Shown piece by piece: positions 21,959 through 29,913 of a stretch of 64,000 bases of DNA. The DNA comes from Nitrospira sp. SG-bin1 (GTDB lineage: Bacteria > Nitrospirota > Nitrospiria > Nitrospirales > Nitrospiraceae): NCBI GenBank assembly GCA_002083365.1, contig LVWS01000032.1, forward strand, positions 124,001-188,000, in the 5' to 3' direction. Under the pieces are notes generated by a model. It saw only the letters and a program-made list of their open reading frames with translations, was not told the origin of the DNA and searched no databases. Numbering within the stretch: the stretch's first letter is position 1; each line of letters begins with the position of its first letter. Position numbers and translations under genes: made by a program.

Positions 21959-23126
21959 GATGGGTCTCCATAAGACGCACGAACTCGTCGAACAAGTAGG
22001 CGGCATCATGAGGCCCAGGGGCGGCCTCCGGGTGGTATTGGACCGAGAAAACCGGATGGTCCAGACAGACCATTCCCTCGATCGAGTAGTCGTTCAGACT
22101 GACATGTGTCAGCGACAATTTCCCATAGCGAGTGTCGACCACGGGCGGGAGCTTCGGCACGCCAAGGAGAGGCGCCGGGCCTTGCACCGCGAAGTTGTGG
22201 TTCTGCGAAGTGATCTCGACTGTTCTCGTTCGAAGATCCATGACGGGATGGTTCGCTCCATGGTGGCCGAACTTCAGCTTGTACGTCTTGAGGCCGAAGG
22301 CCAAGCAGAGAATTTGGTGCCCTAAACAAATGCCAAAAATCGGATAGCGCCCAATCAGTTTCTCCATGGTTGTTGCGGCATAGGGAAGGCCCTCCGGATC
22401 TCCCGGCCCGTTCGAGAGGAAAATACCATCCGGGTTGAGTGCCGCCACCTCATCGGCGGACGTCGCTGCAGGCACCACCGTGACGTGACAGCCGACATCT
22501 ACCAGGCGCCTTAGAATATTGTGTTTGATGCCAAAATCATAAGCCACCACCCGCCAAGACTTGGATCTTCCATATTTCCTACCGCCTGCCGGTGCTGGCG
22601 CCCAATCGCCAGTCCCCGTCGTCCACTCATAGGGACGCCCACAACTGACCTCCACCGCCAAATCTCGGCCGAGAATGCCGGGAGCTTGCCGCGCTCGTCC
22701 TACCGCCCGATCCGGATCAAGGTCCAGGTGAGTAATGATCCCCTGCTGTGACCCCCGCTCACGCAAGTGCCTCGTCAAGGCTCTCGTATCGACTCCTTCG
22801 ATCGCAACGACCTTCGCCTCCGTCAAGGATTCTTGAAGAGTCTGCGTGCTTCGCCAGTTGCTGACAAGACGGCTGGCCTCCAGGACCACGAATCCTTCCG
22901 CCCACGCTCGACGTGACTCCACATCTTGGGGCGTGACCCCATAGTTGCCGATATGTGGACAGGTCATGGTGATGATCTGTCCCTTATAGGATGGATCCGT
23001 CAGTATCTCCTGATACCCGGTCATGGCCGTATTGAAGACGACTTCGCCGACCGTTTCTCCCTCATAGCCAAGGGCTCGGCCTTCGAACACGGTGCCGTCC
23101 GCCAATGCCAGTACCGCCCGTTTCAT
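21951..23126 (-). CDS. carA: Carbamoyl phosphate synthase small subunit
   Basis: 391 residues. The N-terminal CarA domain (LADGTVFEGRALGYEG) is followed by a class I glutamine amidotransferase domain with Cys267 in FGICLGHQ and VQYHPEAAPGP supplying the His-Glu part of the triad. It hydrolyses glutamine and channels ammonia to CarB. The start overlaps the end of the DUF4149 gene by 4 bases (ATGA) and its end overlaps sppA by 8 bases, both signs of coupled translation in the pyr operon. Confidence 0.97.
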   Translation of the reverse strand: MKRAVLALADGTVFEGRALGYEGETVGEVVFNTAMTGYQEILTDPSYKGQIITMTCPHIGNYGVTPQDVESRRAWAEGFVVLEASRLVSNWRSTQTLQESLTEAKVVAIEGVDTRALTRHLRERGSQQGIITHLDLDPDRAVGRARQAPGILGRDLAVEVSCGRPYEWTTGTGDWAPAPAGGRKYGRSKSWRVVAYDFGIKHNILRRLVDVGCHVTVVPAATSADEVAALNPDGIFLSNGPGDPEGLPYAATTMEKLIGRYPIFGICLGHQILCLAFGLKTYKLKFGHHGANHPVMDLRTRTVEITSQNHNFAVQGPAPLLGVPKLPPVVDTRYGKLSLTHVSLNDYSIEGMVCLDHPVFSVQYHPEAAPGPHDAAYLFDEFVRLMETHHA

Positions 23127-23644
23127 GACTGCCTTCTATCTTGAGCCAGTGAATGGTGTACCTTGATTCCGATGAGCACGATGCCCAAGACTAGGTTCAC
23201 CATGTACAGCGACCGAATCGGCGCCAGTACACGAAAGAGTGCCTCCAACCCTGCTTTCCTGAGCGTTTCATCTTTCGTCGCGAATGCCTGAGCCTGAAGC
23301 GATGCGGCATTCGGGTGCAGCACCACCATAATGAGCCCGGCGATGAGCACCATGACCGTCAGGACAACCACCTCACTCCGACCGACGTCCACAATTGGAT
23401 CTCCGCTCCATCGACGATAACAAACCGTCATACAGAGAATGGTCCCTGCCCCGATAACAAGCCGATGATACCCTTCGAACGCACGGGTCAAAAACATACC
23501 GCCGGAGTCTTGACCGCCGAAAATATTGAACACCGCTGGAATCACCGCCCCGCTCAGGACGACCATCCCCCCCACCCACACAGCCAGCGCGAGCCATTCA
23601 AGCGTGAGGCAGCACACCATCCCCCAACGGGGCCACCGTCGCAC
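23123..23644 (-). CDS. DUF4149-type four-helix membrane protein
   Basis: About 173 residues from the GTG at 23644, which lies 4 bases after the pyrC stop codon. Four hydrophobic segments are seen. The first contains LEWLALAVWVGGM and is followed by V.PAVF.......GG.FLTRAFEGYHRL, which matches the DUF4149/TMEM205-like family of small membrane proteins of unknown function. An ATG at 23620 is an alternative start. It is locked between pyrC and carA with a 4-base overlap into carA, so it is part of the operon. Confidence 0.75.
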   Translation of the reverse strand: MRRWPRWGMVCCLTLEWLALAVWVGGMVVLSGAVIPAVFNIFGGQDSGGMFLTRAFEGYHRLVIGAGTILCMTVCYRRWSGDPIVDVGRSEVVVLTVMVLIAGLIMVVLHPNAASLQAQAFATKDETLRKAGLEALFRVLAPIRSLYMVNLVLGIVLIGIKVHHSLAQDRRQS

Positions 23645-23648
23645 TGCG

Positions 23649-24932
23649 CTACCCCACCGGGCTGTTTTCGAATACCACACGCCCACCCACGATGGTGATC
23701 TGCACCCGCCCTTTTACCTTCCACCCGACAAACGGCGTGTTGCGGCTCTTGGACCGGAACTTCGTCGGATCGACCTCCCATTGTTCTTGCTGATCCACGA
23801 TGACGACATCCGCCTCCGCACCGACCGCCAAGGTTCCCTTTTTGAGTCCGAACGCCGCAGCCGGCGCGGAAGTCAACTTCTGAACCGCCTGCTCAAGCGA
23901 CAGGACCCCCTCTTCCACCAATCCCAAGGTCAGCGGGAGCGCCGTCTCAAGCCCGACGATTCCGAACGGCGCCTCGGTAAAATCCTGCTGCTTCTCCTGG
24001 GTGGCATGGGGAGCATGGTCGGTCGCAATCACATCGATCGTCCCGTCCCGCAATCCCTCTTTGATCGCCTGAACATCCGTCCATGTGCGCAACGGAGGAT
24101 TCATTTTCGCGTGAGTATTGTACCCGCGCACCAGTTCTTCCGTCAGCAGAAAGTGGTGAGGGCAGGCTTCCGCCGTCACGTGGATCCCACGCGCTTTTGC
24201 CTCGCGCACCATTCGAACCGATCCCGCCGTGCTGATATGGGCGAGATGAAGGCGGGCCCCCGTCAACTCCGACAGCGAGAGATTGCGCGCCACCATCACA
24301 TCCTCCGCGGCGGACGGAATACCCGGCAATCCAAGTTCGGTCGAGACCAACCCCTCGTTCATGCAGCCGCCTTCGGCAAGATGGAGATCTTCACAATGGT
24401 CGATGACCGTCAGATCAAAGGCTAAGGCATATTCCATCGCCCGGCGCATCACCAGGCTGTTCATGACCGGTCTGCCGTCGTCGGAGATGGCCACACAGCC
24501 GGACCGACGCAAGTCGCCGATCTCGGCGAGCTCTTTCCCTTCCGATCCCTTTGTAATGGCGCCGATGGGCAATACGTTCGCGAGACCGGCCAACCGTGAC
24601 CGTTCCAATATGAATTCCGTGACGGCTTGATTGTCGTTCACCGGGCTCGTATTGGGCATGCAGCAGACCGTCGTGAATCCGCCCGCAACGGCTGCCGCGC
24701 TGCCACTCTGTATTGTTTCCTTATATTCAAATCCCGGCTCGCGAAAATGGACATGCAAATCGACGAATCCCGGCATCACGAGCTTCCCCTCGGCATAAAT
24801 GGTCCGGCAACCAACGGGCGCGGAAAGATGTGATCCGAGGGCGGTTATTTTGCCGTCGTCGATCAAGACATCGGCGATGCCGACCAACCGGCCCGGATCG
24901 ATGACACGCCCACCTCTAATCAGAATCGACAC
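23649..24932 (-). CDS. pyrC: Dihydroorotase
   Basis: 427 residues. The GTG at 24932 has a GAGAGGG ribosome binding site and is preferred to an upstream TTG at 24950. The protein has the amidohydrolase metal motif HVHFREPGFEYKE, the second-shell PNTSP motif, and ATDHAPH near the C-terminus with the catalytic Asp. It cyclises carbamoyl aspartate to dihydroorotate. The form is the multi-domain class found next to pyrB in many bacteria. It lies 99 bases downstream of pyrB, and that gap holds a long inverted repeat. Confidence 0.96.
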   Translation of the reverse strand: MSILIRGGRVIDPGRLVGIADVLIDDGKITALGSHLSAPVGCRTIYAEGKLVMPGFVDLHVHFREPGFEYKETIQSGSAAAVAGGFTTVCCMPNTSPVNDNQAVTEFILERSRLAGLANVLPIGAITKGSEGKELAEIGDLRRSGCVAISDDGRPVMNSLVMRRAMEYALAFDLTVIDHCEDLHLAEGGCMNEGLVSTELGLPGIPSAAEDVMVARNLSLSELTGARLHLAHISTAGSVRMVREAKARGIHVTAEACPHHFLLTEELVRGYNTHAKMNPPLRTWTDVQAIKEGLRDGTIDVIATDHAPHATQEKQQDFTEAPFGIVGLETALPLTLGLVEEGVLSLEQAVQKLTSAPAAAFGLKKGTLAVGAEADVVIVDQQEQWEVDPTKFRSKSRNTPFVGWKVKGRVQITIVGGRVVFENSPVG

Positions 24933-24969
24933 GATACGCCCTCTCTTCAATTTGGCAGAATCAGTTGAT

Positions 24970-25021
24970 CTGATGATCTGTTACTTCCAGCTCGGCCAAC
25001 AGCTCACACACAGATCATCAG
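24970..25021 (-). repeat. 12-bp inverted repeat in the pyrB-pyrC gap
   Basis: CTGATGATCTGT (24970-24981) and ACAGATCATCAG (25010-25021) are perfect inverted copies separated by 28 bases, which themselves contain a smaller AGCT/AGCT pairing. In RNA this would fold into a 12-bp hairpin. No T-run follows on the minus strand, so it is unlikely to be a strong terminator. It may be an RNA processing or stability element that tunes pyrC against pyrB, or a protein-binding site. Confidence 0.5.
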
Positions 25022-25031
25022 GTCATCGGAT

Positions 25032-25955
25032 TCACGAATTGGCTCCGGACATCAGGTACAAGATCCCCATGCGCACCGCGACACCGTTTGCCACTTGATC
25101 AAGGATCACCGAGGATAAACTATCGGCCACATCGGGGGCGATCTCCACCCCGCGATTGATCGGCCCCGGATGCATCACGATGGCGCCGCCGTCGGCCAGC
25201 CGCACCCGCTCAGGGGTTAAGCCGTAGAGCCTCGAGTACTCACGAATAGTGGGAAAGAGCGCGCGTCCCTGTCGCTCCAGCTGCAATCGAAGCATCATGA
25301 TGACATGGACCTCGCGTAGCCCCTCATCCATGTTGTAGTAAACCTTCGCGCCGAGTTTTTCCACGCCATGCGGCATCATCGTCGGAGGCCCTACCAGACG
25401 CACCTCGGCGCCAAGCTTGAGCAGGGCGTAGATGTTTGAACGTGCGACGCGGCTATGCGACACATCGCCGACGATGGCCACCCGCAAGCTACGAAAATGC
25501 ATCCCCCGTTGGCGGATGGTGTACAGATCAAGCAACGCTTGTGTCGGATGCTCGTGCCATCCGTCGCCCGCGTTAATGACGGACGATTTGACGCCACGCG
25601 CCAGTGTTTCCGCAGCACCAGCCGAGGAATGGCGCAGGACGATGATGTCGGCCTGCATCGCTTCGATATTCCGCGCCGTATCAAGCAATGTTTCCCCCTT
25701 GACAACGCTGCTGGAGGAAGGAGAAAAGTTGATCACGTCGGCGCTGAGTCGCTTGGCCGCCAGTTCAAAGGACGTCCGAGTTCTGGTGCTCGGCTCGAAA
25801 AAGAGATTGACGACGGTCTTGCCCCGCAGCGCCGGCACTTTTTTGATTTCACGGCCCGTCACTTCCTTGAAGGAATCCGCCGTGTCCAGGATGAGCATGA
25901 TCTCTTCCACCGACAACGGGGCGAGACTCAGCAAATCTTTATGCTTGAGGCTCAT
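25032..25955 (-). CDS. pyrB: Aspartate carbamoyltransferase catalytic subunit
   Basis: 307 residues. FEPSTRTRTSFELAAKRL binds carbamoyl phosphate, and HPGPINRGVEI near the C-terminus contributes to the aspartate site. It condenses carbamoyl phosphate with L-aspartate. No pyrI regulatory chain is visible, consistent with control through PyrR. The ATG lies within the end of pyrR (17-base overlap), so translation is probably coupled. Confidence 0.97.
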   Translation of the reverse strand: MSLKHKDLLSLAPLSVEEIMLILDTADSFKEVTGREIKKVPALRGKTVVNLFFEPSTRTRTSFELAAKRLSADVINFSPSSSSVVKGETLLDTARNIEAMQADIIVLRHSSAGAAETLARGVKSSVINAGDGWHEHPTQALLDLYTIRQRGMHFRSLRVAIVGDVSHSRVARSNIYALLKLGAEVRLVGPPTMMPHGVEKLGAKVYYNMDEGLREVHVIMMLRLQLERQGRALFPTIREYSRLYGLTPERVRLADGGAIVMHPGPINRGVEIAPDVADSLSSVILDQVANGVAVRMGILYLMSGANS

Positions 25956-26535
25956 GGGATCCTCCGCTTAAGGATTTCAAGATGACGACCCGGTCATCTT
26001 CCCCATCCTCGTCCAACAATACCTGAACCTGCTCGTCCCGAGCGGTCGGCAGATTCTTCCCGATGTAATTCGCTTTGATCGGCAGTTGCCGATGACCGCG
26101 ATCGACCAGCACGGCCAGTTGGATTTCTTCGGGACGTCCCAGGTCCATCAATCCATCCATCGCCGCCCGTATCGTTCTCCCGGTGAACAGGACGTCGTCG
26201 ACGAGGACCACGACTTTGTTCGTCATGTCGAACGGCACGGACGTTTTTCTCAGGATCGGTTGATTCTTTCGCAACGCCAGATCATCGCGATACAGGGTAA
26301 TATCCAATTCACCGATCGGAACCAGAACACCCTCGATACTGTGGATACGTTTGACGAGCCGATGAGCCAGATGCACACCGCCGGTTCGAATTCCAACCAG
26401 TGCCACATCCTTCACACCCTTATTCCGCTCCAAAATCTCGTGCGCGATACGCATCATGGCTCGGGAAATGTCCCCGGCATCCATGATCAACTTTTCGTCC
26501 TTCCGTTCTCCCGACTTGCTCGTAGGAGTCGTCAT
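25939..26535 (-). CDS. pyrR: Bifunctional pyr operon RNA-binding regulator / uracil phosphoribosyltransferase
   Basis: 198 residues from the ATG at 26535; a second ATG lies at 26547. VVLVDDVLFTGRTIRAAMD is the PRPP loop of the type I phosphoribosyltransferase fold, and the overall sequence fits PyrR. In Bacillus, PyrR with bound UMP grips a leader hairpin and promotes termination, and it also makes UMP from uracil. The leader just upstream here contains a matching binding hairpin, antiterminator and terminator, so autoregulation of the whole operon by attenuation is strongly suggested. It is the first gene of the operon. Confidence 0.96.
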   Translation of the reverse strand: MTTPTSKSGERKDEKLIMDAGDISRAMMRIAHEILERNKGVKDVALVGIRTGGVHLAHRLVKRIHSIEGVLVPIGELDITLYRDDLALRKNQPILRKTSVPFDMTNKVVVLVDDVLFTGRTIRAAMDGLMDLGRPEEIQLAVLVDRGHRQLPIKANYIGKNLPTARDEQVQVLLDEDGEDDRVVILKSLSGGSHEPQA

Positions 26536-26580
26536 GATCGGCACCATCTCGTGACGCGATGCGACAGAGATTCAAGGCAC

Positions 26581-26614
26581 AAAAAAACCTCCTCACCCTA
26601 TTGTGGTGAGAAGG
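26581..26614 (-). terminator. Intrinsic terminator of the pyr leader (attenuator)
   Basis: On the minus strand CCTTCTCACC (26614-26605) pairs with GGTGAGGAGG (26597-26588) over 10 bp with one G-U pair and a 7-base loop, followed by seven T residues (26587-26581). It lies between the promoter and pyrR, so it can stop transcription before the operon. The 5' arm can instead pair with the 3' side of the upstream PyrR hairpin. Confidence 0.85.
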
Positions 26615-26662
26615 TCAATCTCAAACCGGCCGTAGCCGGATCACCCTCCATGATGGCTCCTT

Positions 26663-26682
26663 GCTCACCTCACTGGATGAGC
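26663..26682 (-). promoter_or_regulatory. PyrR-binding anti-antiterminator hairpin
   Basis: On the minus strand GCTCA and TGAGC close a hairpin whose inner sequence TCCAGTGAGG matches the conserved PyrR-binding loop UCCAGNGAGG known from Bacillus and related leaders. Its 3' half reads GGTGAGCAAGG (extending to about 26659), which is complementary to the 5' arm of the terminator at 26605-26614. The antiterminator and this hairpin therefore cannot form together. When PyrR and UMP hold this hairpin, the terminator is free to form. Confidence 0.82.
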
Positions 26683-26697
26683 ATTAAAGGTTTTTCG

Positions 26698-26727
26698 ATC
26701 CTAACTTGAAGTCCCGGCACCTGTCAA
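26698..26727 (-). promoter_or_regulatory. Candidate sigma-70 promoter of the pyr operon
   Basis: On the minus strand TTGACA (26727-26722) is a perfect -35 box, and TAGGAT (26703-26698) is a good -10 box 18 bases further. Transcription would begin near 26691, just before the PyrR hairpin, giving a leader of about 155 bases before pyrR. Confidence 0.65.
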
Positions 26728-26879
26728 GCACTCGAAGACGGCGGCATGAGGTTATTGACGAGGCATCCTACATTACCTATGCGATACATATTTTGCGATC
26801 CATATGGTGACATCCTTCGCCGTCGCCCTATGCTATAAGCCGTTGTCGCCCGCCTTGATTGAAAGAATGAGGACGATAG

Positions 26880-27767
26880 ATGTCTGGTTCCCAAGACTGG
26901 CACTCCCGGATCGCACTCCTCGTTCTCCTTCTGACGACATCAGACTGTACAAGGGTTGCGTTCACAGCCGCCAATCTGCCCACCCATTTCGCAAGCATGA
27001 CGGTTGTGCGTGACAGTGCCTATGGGCCTGAGCCTTCACAGAAACTTGACCTCTATATCCCGGCTGATTCCCACGATAAACCAGCGGACGTCGTCGTCTT
27101 TTTTTATGGTGGACGCTGGACCTATGGAGCGAAGGAGGACTATCGATTTGTCGGCGCAACGTTCGCCAAGAGAGGATTTCTCGTGGCTATTCCCGACTAT
27201 AGAAAGTACCCGCTTGTACGCTTCCCCGTCTTTGTAGAAGACGGAGCCAAAGCTCTCTCCTGGATCAAGGATCACATCGCTGATTTTCACGGTGATCCAG
27301 CCCGGATCCATGTCGTGGGACATTCCGCCGGAGCCCTTATCGGTGCATTGCTTACAGCCGATCTGCAGTATCTGGCCCGGGAGGGGAAAGAACGTTCTTC
27401 CCTTATTTACGATTTTACCGGTCTCGCAGGTCCCTACTCCTTTACGCCCGACGAGCCGGACCTGGAAGATATGTTCGGTCCGCCGCAGAATTATCCGAAC
27501 ATGCAGGCCACCTCGTTCATCGACGGCACGCAACCACCGATGCTGCTGTTATACGGCGACAAGGACCGTGCCGTAAAATTGAGCAATCTCCTGAAATTGG
27601 AACAACGCATCACGCACCGAGGCGGCTGCGTCCAATCTCGTATCTACCGCGGCGTCGACCACACGGACCTGCTCGGGGCATTGTCCTGGTGGAAGGAGGA
27701 CATCCCCGTCATTGATGACATGATCAAGTTCTTCGATGTCTGTCACGTGACAACGCCGCGTGATTAA
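26880..27767 (+). CDS. Alpha/beta hydrolase fold-3 esterase, probably exported
   Basis: 295 residues. A hydrophobic signal segment lies at about 10-20; the TTSDC that follows is not a clean lipobox. The FFYGGRW motif near 75-80 forms the oxyanion hole, GHSAG (147-151) carries nucleophile Ser149, GDKDRAV supplies the acid and GVDHTDLLG the histidine. This is the hormone-sensitive-lipase or carboxylesterase plan. GAGGAC about 7 bases before the ATG is the ribosome binding site. It is divergent from the pyr operon, and a TTGACG at 26755-26760 may be its -35 box. The substrate is unknown. Confidence 0.83.
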   Translation: MSGSQDWHSRIALLVLLLTTSDCTRVAFTAANLPTHFASMTVVRDSAYGPEPSQKLDLYIPADSHDKPADVVVFFYGGRWTYGAKEDYRFVGATFAKRGFLVAIPDYRKYPLVRFPVFVEDGAKALSWIKDHIADFHGDPARIHVVGHSAGALIGALLTADLQYLAREGKERSSLIYDFTGLAGPYSFTPDEPDLEDMFGPPQNYPNMQATSFIDGTQPPMLLLYGDKDRAVKLSNLLKLEQRITHRGGCVQSRIYRGVDHTDLLGALSWWKEDIPVIDDMIKFFDVCHVTTPRD

Positions 27768-27842
27768 ACGGATGCGGTCGATTACTACAGCAGGTCGGCG
27801 CGGGATGACGCACAACGGAATCCGGTTAGCATTGAAAGGAAG

Positions 27843-29489
27843 TCAGGAATCTCGCCCGTGTTTGGTTTTCCACACGGCAACCAGCGCCGCCAGCTTCTCC
27901 TTGGGCGACCGATGCTCCACTGCAAGTGTCTCCAGAAAATCCGACAGCCGTCTCGACTTCAACACGGTGTACAAGGTCACGGCAATGACGGGAACCAGAA
28001 CCGCTCCAAAATAGCCGACGCGTACCATAGCCGGTTCTTCCCCCAGCGCGAAGAGGTTCATGCCCAGCACTCCGGTCGTGGCGACGCCGATCAAGCCGAC
28101 GGTGGCCACGACGGTCAGACGCACCATGGTCTCGCCTTGGCGGCGCAACGCATCGCTGTCGAGGTATTGGCTCATATCTTCCAGTTCCGACCGGAGTTCG
28201 TCGTAGAGCCGACCGGTCCCGAGATGCTCGCTAATCATCCGATAGAGTTCCTTCACCTGTCCATGATCCGAAATTTGATGGGACCAGTATCGATGGGTGA
28301 AGCGCAAGAAAATTCCCAATGTTTGGCGAATCACACGCCGGAACTGCCGGACAGAATCCAACTTCGTGAGATCGAGCTGATTCATCGCCTCCACCAGGCG
28401 GTTGGTCAGCATCAACAACGCGGCCTTATGAAAATGAGGAATCAGGAACAGCAGGAAGTATTCATGGCGAAACTGTTCAAGGTTGGTCTTGCGATCTTCA
28501 AACGCCGCTTCCCCCGCCTCGCCGACCATCGTAAATACACGGCCGGTACACATAAAGCGGGTACCGGCGGGAGTCCGCTCCTGTCCGGTCCAGTACCGGT
28601 CGTAACAGTAGCGTTCTTCAAAGTCCCGAAGATAGCGCTCGGAAAAAGGCAACGTATCGGATCTGCCGGGTGCCGCCGCCAATCCGATCCGAGCGAACTC
28701 CGCACGAGTCAGCGACCCTGGATCGTCCAGGGTCAGATACGCCATCACCGGCATCAAATGGTATTCGATCTGTCGATATCGAATCGCCCCCGGCTTTTCT
28801 GAATGGTGCAGCACCAGTGGTTCCAGCAAAAATTCCCAATGAGAGGCGAGGCTGAGCGAACGATGCCGGCAGACGAAGGACAGGTATTTTTCGCGGTGAT
28901 CATAATCCGACGCGGCCAGCACCTTGCCTTCGGACGAAAGCCATTCCACATGCTTGGGACAATGGCCGCCATGCCCATCCGGCTCCCAATAGGTGGGATA
29001 ACAGCGGCCAAAGCGGAACAGGGAGTTCTGCACTTGTGACAGCGGCAGATCATGGGCATAGATCTCAACGACGAGAATGGCCACGTCGATGTCGTAGAAG
29101 AAATACAGATCCACGTGCGCCACGGCAAACGTCGTAGGCGCCGTATCGGGACCGGGAAAGACCATCCGGACTTCGGCGATATCGTCGCGACGAAAGACAC
29201 GTATGGCGGCCTCCTCACGGACATCCGAGTGGGTTCGCTTCCCCTCGCCGTACAGAAACCGCTGGACATAGGGCAGGAACGTCACGAACTCGCTGTAATG
29301 CCGTTCCTGAAACTGGCGCGGATCGCCCGTGAACTCGTCAAGCACCTCCCGCCAAGGATTGCCGAAGTTGGTCGCCTGCAGCAGCTCCCAATGTTTTTGG
29401 ATCGGCGCATCCTCACGGATGGGCGTGAGCTGCATCGGCCACAGCAGGATCTGGCGGAAATGCCGCACGATCTTTGGAACATCGGCCAC
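27843..29489 (-). CDS. CorA-like divalent cation channel protein with large N-terminal domain
   Basis: 548 residues. The C-terminus has two membrane helices (about 455-478 and 488-508), and the first ends in GVLGMNLFAL, with the GMN (476-478) that is the selectivity-filter signature of CorA Mg2+ channels. Long helices before it (about 340-450) fit the CorA stalk. The N-terminal 330 residues are much larger than in standard CorA (about 316 residues in total) and were not recognised as a standard module. It is probably an inner-membrane cation channel or a relative with another job. It is convergent with the esterase. No ribosome binding site decides the start. Confidence 0.72.
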   Translation of the reverse strand: MADVPKIVRHFRQILLWPMQLTPIREDAPIQKHWELLQATNFGNPWREVLDEFTGDPRQFQERHYSEFVTFLPYVQRFLYGEGKRTHSDVREEAAIRVFRRDDIAEVRMVFPGPDTAPTTFAVAHVDLYFFYDIDVAILVVEIYAHDLPLSQVQNSLFRFGRCYPTYWEPDGHGGHCPKHVEWLSSEGKVLAASDYDHREKYLSFVCRHRSLSLASHWEFLLEPLVLHHSEKPGAIRYRQIEYHLMPVMAYLTLDDPGSLTRAEFARIGLAAAPGRSDTLPFSERYLRDFEERYCYDRYWTGQERTPAGTRFMCTGRVFTMVGEAGEAAFEDRKTNLEQFRHEYFLLFLIPHFHKAALLMLTNRLVEAMNQLDLTKLDSVRQFRRVIRQTLGIFLRFTHRYWSHQISDHGQVKELYRMISEHLGTGRLYDELRSELEDMSQYLDSDALRRQGETMVRLTVVATVGLIGVATTGVLGMNLFALGEEPAMVRVGYFGAVLVPVIAVTLYTVLKSRRLSDFLETLAVEHRSPKEKLAALVAVWKTKHGRDS

Positions 29490-29547
29490 GGGAAGACCCC
29501 TTTAGATGTATTCCGTTAGCCCCCAAACCAGGAAAGGAACGACTACG

Positions 29548-29913
29548 ATGTTCTTATACCATAAGGCTGGTTGGAACGAGTGGAGCTTGAAAAAAGAACA
29601 ATGTTCGTCGCAGAGGGAAACGCTCCGGTTACTCAACCTATCGGCAAACAAAGGCGACTCACTGTCGGCAAAACACAGCGATGACCCCTATTCGCTCCCT
29701 GAACCGGTTACTCGTGGTATCGCCGACGTTGCTGTAGGGAAACGAATTGTATACTTTCGAAAAACGATCAGTGCAGAGACACACAAGTTTAATGACCGAC
29801 CGAGAGCCATTCAGACGGCTATCCTACCTCTCTCTATGCATGGGCTTAATGGCTGGTTTGGCATTCCATCGAGCAGCGAAGCAAATTCTTGTAGATCCTT
29901 CCGTCCTTCATGA
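29548..29913 (+). CDS. Doubtful small ORF in a gap
   Basis: The 29490-29845 gap contains one open frame of about 121 residues, from an ATG at 29548 with AGGAAAGGA upstream. Its translation is not recognisable, has no domain or signal peptide, and overlaps the 3' end of the opposite amidohydrolase gene by 68 bases. It is more likely spurious than real, and is listed because the ribosome binding site is good. Confidence 0.2.
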   Translation: MFLYHKAGWNEWSLKKEQCSSQRETLRLLNLSANKGDSLSAKHSDDPYSLPEPVTRGIADVAVGKRIVYFRKTISAETHKFNDRPRAIQTAILPLSMHGLNGWFGIPSSSEANSCRSFRPS

